64,000 bases of DNA, from contig JANQNU010000061.1 in NCBI GenBank assembly GCA_028279405.1, forward strand, positions 1 through 64,000, given 5' to 3'. Shown piece by piece: positions 36,511 to 45,044 of the stretch. The notes below the pieces were generated by a model. The model ran no database searches, had not been told where the DNA came from, and worked only from the letters and a program-made list of their open reading frames with translations. The translations under genes were made by a program, and so were the position numbers. The DNA comes from Phycisphaerae bacterium (GTDB taxonomy: Bacteria > Planctomycetota > Phycisphaerae > UBA1845 > Fen-1342). Position 1 is the first letter of the stretch; every line of letters starts with the position of its first letter.

Positions 36511-36540
36511 AGTCTAAGCGAACACCCCCAAAATCGTCAA
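36511..36540 (-). promoter_or_regulatory. Sigma-70-type promoter of atpC
   Basis: Minus strand: TTGACG (36535-36540), 18-base spacer, TAGACT (36511-36516). The -10 ends nine bases before the ATG at 36501, so the leader would be only two to four bases. Confidence 0.5.
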
Positions 36541-36582
36541 GTCGGCCGGGAAGCTGCCGCGTGCCGCTCAGTATGGCCGGTG

Positions 36583-36690
36583 GGTGGCACTGGCAATGCA
36601 AAGGGACGGTGCCCCCCTGTCCGCCAGTGTTCGGAGCAGGCGGTGGGGCGGGCGTCTCGCCCGCCTGCGAGGTGCCCCACCCTTCAGGGT
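36583..36690. repeat. Palindromic repeat cluster
   Basis: It contains the CACTGGC...CCGCCAGTG module split by a roughly 22-base insertion (36587-36630), the GGCGGGCG-TCT-CGCCCGCC palindrome (36647-36665) and a GTGCCCCACCC/GGGTGGGG palindrome near 36673-36692. No GA-core hairpin here. No gene fits 36541-36857. Confidence 0.78.
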
Positions 36691-36857
36691 GGGGGACGCG
36701 TTTCGCATAGCAAGCCGACACAGTCCCCAGGGTAGAACCCCGGGGCACCAGGCGCCAGCGTTCGGCTTGCCGCTCCCGCCGACTTTTCGGCTGCGGGGAG
36801 TCCGTGTACCCTTACCGAAATTTATCGGATGCGACCAGCCGCAGAAAGGATCAGCCC

Positions 36858-38366
36858 ATGGCCCGCAACGGAACGGCCTTCTCATTCGCTCTTGGCACCA
36901 AGTCGACGCGCGCCGACGTGCTGCTCGTGCCGCTCGCCATCCAGCCGGCCCCGGCGATGAGCGCCGTCAACGCGGTCGATACGTTGTGTGACGGCGCGGT
37001 GTCCGAGCTGTTGACCGTCAAGGCAGTCGGGAAGGACGTTGGCCATCTTTCACAGACCACTCGTTCCAGCGGCTATCGACGCGTCGTCGTCATTAGCCTT
37101 GGCAAGGCGGAAGCGCTCACAGCCCACGACGTGCGCAAGGCCGCCGCGAGTGCCGCACGCTGGTTGATCACCGAGCGTGTCGGCCGGGCAGCGCTTTGGA
37201 TCGACGGATTGACAGCGTGCGGGCTGGACGAACCGGTTGCGGAGTGGACTGCCGGGATGACGCTGGCCGGCTGGCAGTACGCCGAGCGCAAGGAACGCAA
37301 ACGTGATGCACTCGACTCCGTTCGCGTGACCCTGCACACGCGCAACAGTGGGCACGGCAAGCGTGTTCAGGCCGAGGTGCGCGAGATGGCCGCGCTCTGC
37401 GATGCGGTCAACTACGCCCGGCACCTGGCGCATCAGCCGTCGAACGTGATTCACCCGCGGACGTTAGCCAACGAAGCGCGTAAGCTGGCCCGGAGCACCC
37501 CGCGTTTGAAGTGCACCGTGCTCGAAGGGCCTGCGCTCCGCAAGCTCAAGATGGAGGGCCTGCTTGCGGTCGGACGTGCCGGGACCACTCCGCCTTGCCT
37601 GATTCTTCTGGACTACAAGCCGGTGCCGCGCTCGCGGGCCAATACCGTCCTGGTTGGGAAAGCGATCACGTTCGATACCGGTGGTTATTCGATCAAGACT
37701 GCGGGCATGGAAAGCATGAAGTTCGACAAGTGCGGCGGAACGACCGTGCTGGGCATCATGAAGGCCGTCGCGGACCTGCGCCTGACCTGCAACGTCACTG
37801 GCGTGATCGCGGCTGCCGAGAACTCGATCACCGGCGATGCCTACAAACCCGGCGACATCCTCACCATGGCCAGCGGCAAGAGCGTGGAGATCACCAACAC
37901 CGACGCCGAAGGCCGGATCGTGCTCGCTGACGCCTTGTGGTACGCTCAAGAAAAGCTCAAACCGACCCGCATCCTGGACTACGCCACCCTCACCGGCGGC
38001 GTGCTCGTGGCCCTCGGAACCGCTTGCGCGGGAATGATGTGCAACGACGATCGGCTCGCCGACGAATTGGAAGAGTGCGGCCGCGCGACGCACGAACGTC
38101 TCTGGCGCCTGCCGCTCTGGGACGACTACCGCGAGTTGATCAAGAGCCCGGACGCCGACATCAAGAACTCCGCCAGCGTCCGACACGCACACCCGATCGT
38201 CGGCGGCATCTTCCTCAAGGAGTTTGTTTCCGACAAGATCCCCTGGGCGCACCTCGACATCGCCGGCACCGCTGCCACCGAGAACGGCGACCCGGTCTTC
38301 AGCAAGGGCGCGACCGGCTTCGGCGTCCGAATGACCGTCGAGTACCTGCGGCGCTACGCGTCCTAG
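36858..38366 (+). CDS. pepA: Leucyl aminopeptidase, M17 family
   Basis: 502 residues, cytosolic metallo-aminopeptidase. The catalytic core is clear: VGKAITFDTGGYSIKT (metal Lys/Asp), MKFDKCGGTTVLG (Asp, normally DMGG; here DKCGG), and the signature NTDAEGRIVLADAL. The N-terminal domain (about 1-165) is typical in length. ATG at 36858 has AGAAAGGA upstream; an earlier start in frame lacks it. It converges on the molybdoenzyme gene with three bases between stops. Confidence 0.94.
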   Translation: MARNGTAFSFALGTKSTRADVLLVPLAIQPAPAMSAVNAVDTLCDGAVSELLTVKAVGKDVGHLSQTTRSSGYRRVVVISLGKAEALTAHDVRKAAASAARWLITERVGRAALWIDGLTACGLDEPVAEWTAGMTLAGWQYAERKERKRDALDSVRVTLHTRNSGHGKRVQAEVREMAALCDAVNYARHLAHQPSNVIHPRTLANEARKLARSTPRLKCTVLEGPALRKLKMEGLLAVGRAGTTPPCLILLDYKPVPRSRANTVLVGKAITFDTGGYSIKTAGMESMKFDKCGGTTVLGIMKAVADLRLTCNVTGVIAAAENSITGDAYKPGDILTMASGKSVEITNTDAEGRIVLADALWYAQEKLKPTRILDYATLTGGVLVALGTACAGMMCNDDRLADELEECGRATHERLWRLPLWDDYRELIKSPDADIKNSASVRHAHPIVGGIFLKEFVSDKIPWAHLDIAGTAATENGDPVFSKGATGFGVRMTVEYLRRYAS

Positions 38367-38369
38367 CGG

Positions 38370-40571
38370 TCAAACCACCCCGAGTGGAACGCGACCGGCC
38401 TTCGCGACCTGTACCGCGATCGACTTGAACACCGGCGTTCGAGACTCGCGGTCAGCGTTGCGCGGGACCAGAACATTCGCTTCCGGGTAGTACATCGCCG
38501 CACAACCGACAGCGATGTCGAATTCGCGGACCCGAATTTCCGTCATCGAGCCGGTCGCGCTACTGACGGTCACGAGTTCGTCCTCGCGCAGCTCACGTTC
38601 AGCCATGTCCCGTGCGTTCATCAGGATCACGTCCCGTCGGTCCTGGCCGCGGTAGAGATCCTCCTCTTCGTACACGACGGTATTGAACTGCCCCTCGCTG
38701 CGAATCGTCATCAGCCACAGCTCGTTCGCTGTCCGCTCCATCTTCGGAATCGGGACCACGAACATCCGCGCTCGACCCGTTTCGGTCGGGAACGTGGGAG
38801 CGTGAAATGTCCGTCCGTCGATCTGGAACTCCGTGCGGGTCGCGTCAATTTCTCCAATCGCCTCGTAGCCCGGGATAATCTTCGCGATCGCTTCTCGAAT
38901 TGCCGGCGTTTGCTCCATCTGCGCCCAGTCGATCGGGCATTGTCCATCGAAGATTCGTTTGCCGAGGGCGGCGATGACCTCGATCTCGCTGCGCGGGCCA
39001 TCGTGACGGGCCGGCCCGCCTTCGCTGAGCCGAACGAAATTGAACATCGATTCCTGCGTCGTCGCGTGCGGCTCTTCATCGCGTGCCAGTACCGGAAGGA
39101 TCAGTGTCTCGGCGGCACGCCCCCATGCATGTCCGGTGTTGAGCGTCGTACTGAGATAGCACGCGAAGTCGAGCTTCTCGAACGCGTCGCGCGCCGCCGT
39201 CGCGTCGGGATTGCTGCCGAAGAGGTTGCCGCCGAGACACCATGCATTCCGCATCTTGCCGGCGCGCATCGCGTCCATGCAGCCGAGCGTATCGAGGCCC
39301 GGCGTCTCGGGCACCCGGACGCCAAAATGCGATTCCAGCCGTTCGAGAACGGCATCTTTCAACTTCGGCGTCACGCCGACGGAGCCGATGCCCTGGACAT
39401 TGCTGTGCCCACGAATCGGGAGCATTCCAGCGCCCGGCTTACCCACCATCCCGCGCAGCAACGCCAGGTTGCAGATCGCACGGACATTGTTGCTGCCGTG
39501 TGCGTGATGCGTGATGCCCATGGTCCATGCGAACACCGTAGCCCGCGATTCGGCGTAGATCTCCGCGATGCGCTGCGCTGTTTCACGTGAAACGCCGCTG
39601 GCGCGCTCGATCTCGGACCAGTCCTGTCGAGCGAGGTCAGCGAGCACGGGTTCGCTTTCGTCGGTGTGCTCCGCCAGGAATCTCGCGTCGTGGGCGCCCA
39701 ACTCCACCACATGCCGCGCGATACCGGTCAAGAGGGCGATGTCGCCCCCAATGGTCGGCTTCACGTACTCGGTCGCGATCCGTGTGCCGAACAGCAGGCT
39801 ACGTAGATCGGAGGGCACGCGGAACTCGACCAGTCCCGGCTCGCGGAGTGGATTGATGACGATCACCTTGCCGCCGCGGCGCCGGAGGCGCATCAGCACG
39901 CTCATCAGCCGTGGGTGGTTGCTCGCGGGATTGCCGCCGATGAGGAAAACGGTATCGCAACGATCGAGGTCTTCGAGTTGGAGCGTGGCCGTGCCGCTTC
40001 CGAAAACGCTGCTGAGACCGACGCCGCTCGCCTGGTGACAATAGTAGCTGCAATTGTTGACGTGGTTCGTGCCATAGAGTCGCGCGAAGAGTTGCAGCAG
40101 GAAGCCGGCCTCGTTCGAGGAGCGTCCGCTGAAGTAGAAGAAATTCTCGTCCGGCGATGTAGAGCGGAGGCGGGTTGCACAGCGGTCGAGCGCGTCGTCC
40201 CACGAGATGGGTCGGTAGCGATCGTCCTTCGGACCGGCATAAAGCGGTTCTGTCAATCGGCCGGCATGTTCGAGCTGACGCGGCGTCATTTGACACAGTT
40301 GAGCAAGATCACGCTGCTCGAAGAACGTACGCGGGATGCGCCCTTGCATGTCCGCGGCCATCGCTTGCATCGATTTCTTGCAAACCTCGGGAAAATGGCC
40401 GGCTTCATTGACCATTCCGCCGCGCTGCCCGCCCATTCCGAGGGCGCAGGTCTTGCACGCGTTCTTGGAACGCAATGCTTTATAAAATCGCAGGAGCCCG
40501 CCGACGCTACGCGCCTTCTGAAAACTATAAAGCAGGCTTGACCATCCGCCGCCGGGGCGCGTTCTTCTCAT
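38370..40571 (-). CDS. FdhF/YdeP-family molybdopterin oxidoreductase
   Basis: 733 residues. Resembles formate-dehydrogenase-like YdeP proteins: CKTCALGMGGQRGG near the N-terminus, RPISWDDALD, FYFSGRSSNEAGFLLQLFAR, NNCSYYCHQASGVGLSS, GGNPASNHPR, MGITHHAHG and GHSNVQGIGSVG. The molybdopterin-binding halves are both present, and the C-terminal domain has FNTVVYEEEDLYRGQDRRDVI. The substrate of this family is not settled; members are linked to acid resistance in enterobacteria. The N-terminus is not typical of an exported protein. A parS-like palindrome lies inside the gene at 39580-39593, where it encodes VSRET. Confidence 0.9.
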   Translation of the reverse strand: MRRTRPGGGWSSLLYSFQKARSVGGLLRFYKALRSKNACKTCALGMGGQRGGMVNEAGHFPEVCKKSMQAMAADMQGRIPRTFFEQRDLAQLCQMTPRQLEHAGRLTEPLYAGPKDDRYRPISWDDALDRCATRLRSTSPDENFFYFSGRSSNEAGFLLQLFARLYGTNHVNNCSYYCHQASGVGLSSVFGSGTATLQLEDLDRCDTVFLIGGNPASNHPRLMSVLMRLRRRGGKVIVINPLREPGLVEFRVPSDLRSLLFGTRIATEYVKPTIGGDIALLTGIARHVVELGAHDARFLAEHTDESEPVLADLARQDWSEIERASGVSRETAQRIAEIYAESRATVFAWTMGITHHAHGSNNVRAICNLALLRGMVGKPGAGMLPIRGHSNVQGIGSVGVTPKLKDAVLERLESHFGVRVPETPGLDTLGCMDAMRAGKMRNAWCLGGNLFGSNPDATAARDAFEKLDFACYLSTTLNTGHAWGRAAETLILPVLARDEEPHATTQESMFNFVRLSEGGPARHDGPRSEIEVIAALGKRIFDGQCPIDWAQMEQTPAIREAIAKIIPGYEAIGEIDATRTEFQIDGRTFHAPTFPTETGRARMFVVPIPKMERTANELWLMTIRSEGQFNTVVYEEEDLYRGQDRRDVILMNARDMAERELREDELVTVSSATGSMTEIRVREFDIAVGCAAMYYPEANVLVPRNADRESRTPVFKSIAVQVAKAGRVPLGVV
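39580..39593. promoter_or_regulatory. parS-type ParB-binding site (inside the YdeP-like gene)
   Basis: Perfect 14-bp palindrome GTTTCACGTGAAAC; the 16-mer with flanks, TGTTTCACGTGAAACG, matches the bacterial parS consensus TGTTNCACGTGAAACA at 15 of 16. A second copy lies 12.1 kb away. Confidence 0.85.
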
Positions 40572-41083
40572 TGCGAGGCCTTGTCATCAACAGGTGCCGC
40601 CGTGAGGGTCGCGTGCGCGCGCGACCCGTTTCGTCCGTGGATCGTAGCTGTTCCGTAAGCGTTTCCGCGATCCGCACGGCGACATCAGACCATTGTACCC
40701 GAATCGGGACGGACCCTCGGCGCCCGTGAGAGCAGGCGGTCCAGGACTCGCCGACAGAGTGGAAGTCGAGATGCCGAAGCAAGTGAGTTGCTGCCACATT
40801 CGGTTTCGGCGGTTTCAAAAGTTCAGGGAACACATCTCAGGGTAAACGCCTATGGAGATGGCTGACGAAAAAATCGACGGGGGGGCTGGATAGTGGACAG
40901 ATCAGTCGTCCGTCACCGTCCCCGTTGACGACGGATGACCCGTGAGCAGGGCAGTCCGGACTCGGTGAGCTGGGGCGAATGACCCGGTGTCGGACGGGCT
41001 GGGCGCGGTTCGGAGTTCGGAGCGAGACATGCCGGGGGAATGCGTACGGCGAATGCGGCAGATGCCGCGTAAGGAGACGTGCC
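40572..41083. other. Divergent intergenic region; no clear feature
   Basis: About 510 bases between the molybdoenzyme and the gene at 41084. Short frames only. A minus-strand frame of about 100 codons at 40525-40833 has no motif or ribosome site and overlaps the molybdoenzyme start. None of the palindromic repeats is present. Confidence 0.5.
41071..41076 (+). promoter_or_regulatory. Shine-Dalgarno deciding the GTG start at 41084
   Basis: AAGGAG seven bases before GTG 41084; upstream in-frame starts have no such site. Confidence 0.75.
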
Positions 41084-41521
41084 GTGACGCGCCCATCACA
41101 ACCCAAACCTACTAGTCCGGCGTCGCCGACGGATTCTCTGCCGCTCGTCAAACGGCATCTGGATGGTGTTCAGCGTGAGACCGAGCAGGGGGTCGTATCG
41201 CTGATTCAGCTCACGGCGTATCCGCCGCCCCCTCCGGAGGCGTCGTCGCAAGCACACTCAATTCTACAAAACCATGTTCGACAGAACGATATGCTCTTCG
41301 AGGTCGAGCCCGGGCGGTGGGTGTTGATGGTGGTGGATACGGTGCCGGATGCGTTTCCGGTTGCGATGGAGATGGCGTCGGCGCTGCACAATGATAATGT
41401 CAAGACATCGGATGTCGGACTGATGGAATTACAGATTCGCCATCTCGGCGCCTGGTCGCTTCGCGAGGGGATCGACGATTTCTACGGACACTTCGAAGGC
41501 GCCATGGCGCCGCCGCGGTAG
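41084..41521 (+). CDS. Small protein, possibly a degenerate GGDEF-type domain
   Basis: 145 residues. A Pro/Ser-rich start leads into SLIQLTAYPPPPPEASSQAHSILQNHVRQNDMLFEVEPGRWVLMVVDT. The pattern R-x-x-D followed by a beta-turn where GGDEF would be (here VEPGRW) and a hydrophobic strand resembles the diguanylate-cyclase fold with a lost active site. This is a weak structural guess; it could instead be an unrelated alpha/beta domain. No signal peptide. Start chosen for AAGGAG seven bases upstream. Confidence 0.68.
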   Translation: MTRPSQPKPTSPASPTDSLPLVKRHLDGVQRETEQGVVSLIQLTAYPPPPPEASSQAHSILQNHVRQNDMLFEVEPGRWVLMVVDTVPDAFPVAMEMASALHNDNVKTSDVGLMELQIRHLGAWSLREGIDDFYGHFEGAMAPPR

Positions 41522-41532
41522 CGTTGATCGGG

Positions 41533-41566
41533 AAAGAAAAGCCCCGCCCCCGAAAGGGGGCTGGGG
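41533..41566 (-). terminator. Intrinsic terminator of the 41600 gene
   Basis: On the minus strand a strong G+C hairpin (GCCCC and GCCCCC arms, TTTC loop, one bulge) at 41541-41566 is followed by TTTTCTTT (41533-41540). It lies about 35 bases past the stop at 41600 and would end the 48.7-41.6 kb run of secreted-protein genes. Confidence 0.8.
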
Positions 41567-41599
41567 CACCCAAGGGAGGAAAAACGAATGTCGCAGCGA

Positions 41600-42037
41600 T
41601 CAGCCGCCGGTAACCAGCTCGACGAAGCAGTTGATGTCGCCGACGGTCAGTGCGCCGTCGTCGGTGCAGTCGCCGTTGAGCAGGTTGCAGTCGGGGAAGG
41701 CGGCGGCGTACCCGACCGGGTCGGTGAGCGCCAGGACGAACGGGTTGATGTCGCCGACGGTGACGGCGCCGTCGCAGTTCATGTCTCCGAGCAGGCCGCC
41801 GGGAGCGCCGTTCACGTAGCAGTGGATCGCGCCCGCATCGACAACTCTCATCCCGCCGAGCGTCGTTCCGATCGCGCTCTGGCCGAGGATCTGGATCGAG
41901 CCGGTGGCGGCGTCGGTGGCCGAGCCGGCGGCGAGTGTCACGCAGTGCGCCTGGTCGGCCCGCAGCCCGGTCGGCAGCGTTCCGAGGACGAGCGTGGCGA
42001 CGATCCCGATGATCGCCTTGTTGCTTCGCATATTCAC
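41600..42037 (-). CDS. Small secreted protein with dockerin-like tail
   Basis: 145 residues. A signal peptide (IIGIVATLVLGTLPTGLRA) and only about 60 residues of mature sequence precede the 62-residue tail GDMNCDG...VGDINPFVLALT...NGDCTDDG...VGDINCF, ending VTGG. The protein is almost all tail, so it may be a bare docking or calcium-binding unit. GTG at 42037 is chosen for GAGG six bases upstream; GTG at 42049 and ATG at 42031 are alternatives. It ends at a strong terminator. Confidence 0.78.
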   Translation of the reverse strand: MNMRSNKAIIGIVATLVLGTLPTGLRADQAHCVTLAAGSATDAATGSIQILGQSAIGTTLGGMRVVDAGAIHCYVNGAPGGLLGDMNCDGAVTVGDINPFVLALTDPVGYAAAFPDCNLLNGDCTDDGALTVGDINCFVELVTGG

Positions 42038-42148
42038 GGTAAACCTCACTTTCTCAATCTTCGTTGTTTATCGACCTTCGTTGACCGCTGGCGGCTCGCC
42101 GATCGTTGACCGGCTGGCATGCCGCACGACGCGGTCCATTCCATCACC

Positions 42149-43465
42149 TCACCGGATGAGTGTCGCGCCGGTGGGTGAGAAGTACTTGCCACGCTTATTG
42201 AGCAGGGTCACGCCCGCTTCGTCGTACGTGTCCGGTGTGAAGAAGTACGCACTGCCGGACGGTGAGAACTGCTGAGCGGTCTGTACGTCTCCGAACGGCG
42301 ACAGGCAGGTTCCAAATTCGAAGAAGAAGACGTCTCCGACAAAGACGTTCTCGCCGTTGAAGCAGTTCTCGACGACGAGCGTTGGTCCGCCGCCGGTCAT
42401 GAAGCCGGCGTTGATCAGGTCGCCTTTGATGAGGTCCCACGTCAGGGCATCGATACAGACCTGTTTCTCCAGCTTCTTGGCACGGTCCTTGAGTTCTTCG
42501 ACGTCGGCAGGGGCACCACTGGCGGCCAGTTTGGCGCCGTCGGAAAGATTGCCCCATTCGTTTCGATCGGAGACGAACGTACGGTTGACCTCGGTCGCGC
42601 ACCAACTGTTCTGACCGCCGTTGATGTCTTCGGCGACGCTGTTCTCGAGCACGCCGTCGCAGTCCCAGTCGACGCTCTGCATCACGGTGCCGCGGACTTC
42701 GTTCAGGTCGTCCTCATCGAGCGGGCACATCCGACCGTGAGAGTAGTCGACATCCTTGAACAGGGCCTCCGGATGGGTCAGTCCAAGGGCCAGCATGTTG
42801 GTGCGCACGCCGGCGAGCTGATACTGATAGGACATCACGCTCGGCAGGTTGGGTACGAACGGACCGACCCAACTGGCGCTGCCGTCAAAGTTGTTCGACG
42901 CGCAGTTCCCGGAACCGCAGTGCGAGAGGCCAAGGTTGTGTCCCAACTCGTGGGCGAATGTAGCGGCTTGGGCATAGAGCGTACCGGTGCTACCGTCGAA
43001 CGAACCGAGGGTGACGATGAGCGCATCGCCACCGTTGGCGCGACCCGAGCTACCGGTGTTACAGCCACCCATACCGTTCGGCGACTGATAGTCGTGGGCG
43101 AAGATGCAGTAGTGCCAGCCGTCGCCGTTGTCGAAGTTCTGATCGCGGATGCTGCGATAGGTGTTCACCGCACCCGTGTAGGTCCAGAAGTTGCCGCAGG
43201 CCGTGTTCGGGTCGGCGACCAGGGTGTTGTAGTGGGTGATCTCGTCGTCGAGGTCGAGGACCAGGGTATGCCCCTGGCACGCGAACATCTGTACGACCGC
43301 GTCGAGCACGATCTGCGGCGGCATATGGTCATGTCCGCCGTTCGAGCCCATGTAGTCGATCTCGACCTGAAAGGTCTCGGCGCGGGTGGTGCCGGTCGCA
43401 GCCGCGATGGTGAACGCGACGGCGAAGGCCGTACCGAGCCGGTGCTTTCGAGTGAGACGTTTCAT
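42149..43465 (-). CDS. Secreted metzincin-type zinc metalloprotease
   Basis: 438 residues. A signal peptide (about 1-28, ending TTRA) is followed by a catalytic domain with the long zinc signature H172-E-L-G-H176-N-L-G-L-S-H182 and a downstream Met-turn VMSYQY, the pair that defines metzincins. The C-terminal part (about 260-438) has no motif I recognise. It cleaves proteins outside the cell; substrate unknown. ATG at 43465 has GGAGG nine bases before it and lies five bases after the stop of the trypsin-like gene; a longer frame to 43897 runs inside that gene. Confidence 0.92.
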   Translation of the reverse strand: MKRLTRKHRLGTAFAVAFTIAAATGTTRAETFQVEIDYMGSNGGHDHMPPQIVLDAVVQMFACQGHTLVLDLDDEITHYNTLVADPNTACGNFWTYTGAVNTYRSIRDQNFDNGDGWHYCIFAHDYQSPNGMGGCNTGSSGRANGGDALIVTLGSFDGSTGTLYAQAATFAHELGHNLGLSHCGSGNCASNNFDGSASWVGPFVPNLPSVMSYQYQLAGVRTNMLALGLTHPEALFKDVDYSHGRMCPLDEDDLNEVRGTVMQSVDWDCDGVLENSVAEDINGGQNSWCATEVNRTFVSDRNEWGNLSDGAKLAASGAPADVEELKDRAKKLEKQVCIDALTWDLIKGDLINAGFMTGGGPTLVVENCFNGENVFVGDVFFFEFGTCLSPFGDVQTAQQFSPSGSAYFFTPDTYDEAGVTLLNKRGKYFSPTGATLIR

Positions 43466-43470
43466 GACAG

Positions 43471-45009
43471 TTATCCTCCAATGACCGCGTTGCCGCTCTC
43501 GGCCATGAAGACCATGGTGCGGCCGCGGTTGAAGTTGATTTCGGGGTACGTTCCACCGACGAGGTGGACGTTGCCGCCTTCGCGAACGCCGAAGTAGCCT
43601 TCGATCAGTTCGTCCCACGGCTCGGCCTGGGTGCCGCGTTCGGTACCGCCGTGCCCGATGTCGACCCACACGTCGTCGCGCGCGTCGAGGAACGGCTCCA
43701 GCACGTCGTACGCGTGTCGCAGCGAGCCTTCCCAGGCCCACTCGTTCGGCCCGCAGCCGCTGTTGGACGAGCAGCTCGCGACGGCGCGAACGTGTTGACC
43801 TGCGTTCGAGAACACGGGGCCGCCGGACGAGCCACCTTCCTGTCCGCCGTTGCTGAACGGGAAGAACCACGTATTCCAGCACGAGCCGCAGGCGCACACG
43901 GTGTACACCTGGAACTCGCCGTAGGAAATCGCCTTCCGCGTTCCCGACGGGTGATGGATCAGCGTCCCGTTGAGGCCGAGCCCGGGGTTGGTGGTACTCC
44001 AGCCATTCCAGAACAGGTTGCCCGGCAGATCGCCGAGCAGCGCCAGCAGGCTGTTGTCCGCGTCGCCGTCAACCGCCAGCAGCGTTGCGCCGTCGGTTCG
44101 CGGCACGTCGTCCAGGTCGGCGGCCGTGCCGTTGCAGTCGTCGGTTTCGAAGAACCAGTAGGCCTCGACGCTGCTCGCCTCGGCCTCCGAATCGATGCAA
44201 TGGCCGGCGGTCAGGAACAACGGCGTGCCATCGAATTCCGGCAACCGAGTGAGCAGTGAGCCGGTGCAGATGAACTCGCTGTTGCCCCGCATGAAGCGGA
44301 TATGGGCGACGCCGCGCGACGGATCGTCCCAGGTTGCGTCGCAGTTCACGTCGATGCGACAGTCGTTGCCGAGCGCGACCTGCGGACGCGACGGATACTC
44401 CTGTGCGACGGCCCCGATCCGCGGGGCTTCAAGGCCTGGCTGTAAGGCCAGCGCCGGTGGGAAGTAGATCTCTACACGAACGCGATTGCTGAAGACGCTG
44501 GGACTCCAGAAGGGCAGTCCGCGCCGACGGTGCGTTCGGCTGTAGGGGCCGTACGCTTCCGTCGGGTCGTCAGCATCGTACAGGACCAGCTCGGCGCCGG
44601 TCGGCAGGTCGAAGTCGTCGAAGCGAATGCGCAACGATTGCGCGTTCGGCGACGTGACCAGCACGGTCCAGACCATCCCGCCGTCTTCGAGCGCGGTCCA
44701 GGCGCCGCTGGTGATCGGGTCCGCGACCATTTCGATCGCTTCGCCGATTTGCTGGGCACCTTCCTCGGGACCGTCGACGAGCGCCGGATTGGCGCTGACG
44801 GCCGGGAGGTGCAGTCCGCGATCAGCCGCGAACAGCTCGGGGCGCTCGACGGTGCGCGGCAGGGGCGCGACGCGTCGTGGGGGTTCAAAGGTATCCAATG
44901 GACCATACCCGTCTGCGGAGACATCCTTGAGCGTCTGGCCGACGGCCAGGCCGGCTGTCGCCAGCAACGCTCCGCAGCAGATGGTCCTCGTTATCCGATT
45001 CACGGTCAT
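43471..45009 (-). CDS. Secreted trypsin-like protease with C-terminal beta-helix cap
   Basis: 512 residues. A signal peptide (about 1-24, AVGQ) and a propeptide-like domain precede the chymotrypsin-fold unit: His270 in LTAGHC, Asp318 in DADNSLL, Ser395 in GGSSGGP. The spacing and style resemble lysyl endopeptidases. The last 65 residues (WVDIGHGGxxxG ... GNVHLVGGTYPEINF ... GNAVIGG) look like the first turn of a right-handed beta-helix and are matched at the C-terminus of the next protease (45045). ATG at 45009. Confidence 0.9.
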   Translation of the reverse strand: MTVNRITRTICCGALLATAGLAVGQTLKDVSADGYGPLDTFEPPRRVAPLPRTVERPELFAADRGLHLPAVSANPALVDGPEEGAQQIGEAIEMVADPITSGAWTALEDGGMVWTVLVTSPNAQSLRIRFDDFDLPTGAELVLYDADDPTEAYGPYSRTHRRRGLPFWSPSVFSNRVRVEIYFPPALALQPGLEAPRIGAVAQEYPSRPQVALGNDCRIDVNCDATWDDPSRGVAHIRFMRGNSEFICTGSLLTRLPEFDGTPLFLTAGHCIDSEAEASSVEAYWFFETDDCNGTAADLDDVPRTDGATLLAVDGDADNSLLALLGDLPGNLFWNGWSTTNPGLGLNGTLIHHPSGTRKAISYGEFQVYTVCACGSCWNTWFFPFSNGGQEGGSSGGPVFSNAGQHVRAVASCSSNSGCGPNEWAWEGSLRHAYDVLEPFLDARDDVWVDIGHGGTERGTQAEPWDELIEGYFGVREGGNVHLVGGTYPEINFNRGRTMVFMAESGNAVIGG

Positions 45010-45044
45010 TCTCCTATCGTGACGGGTCGCACGTAGCGGCCCGA

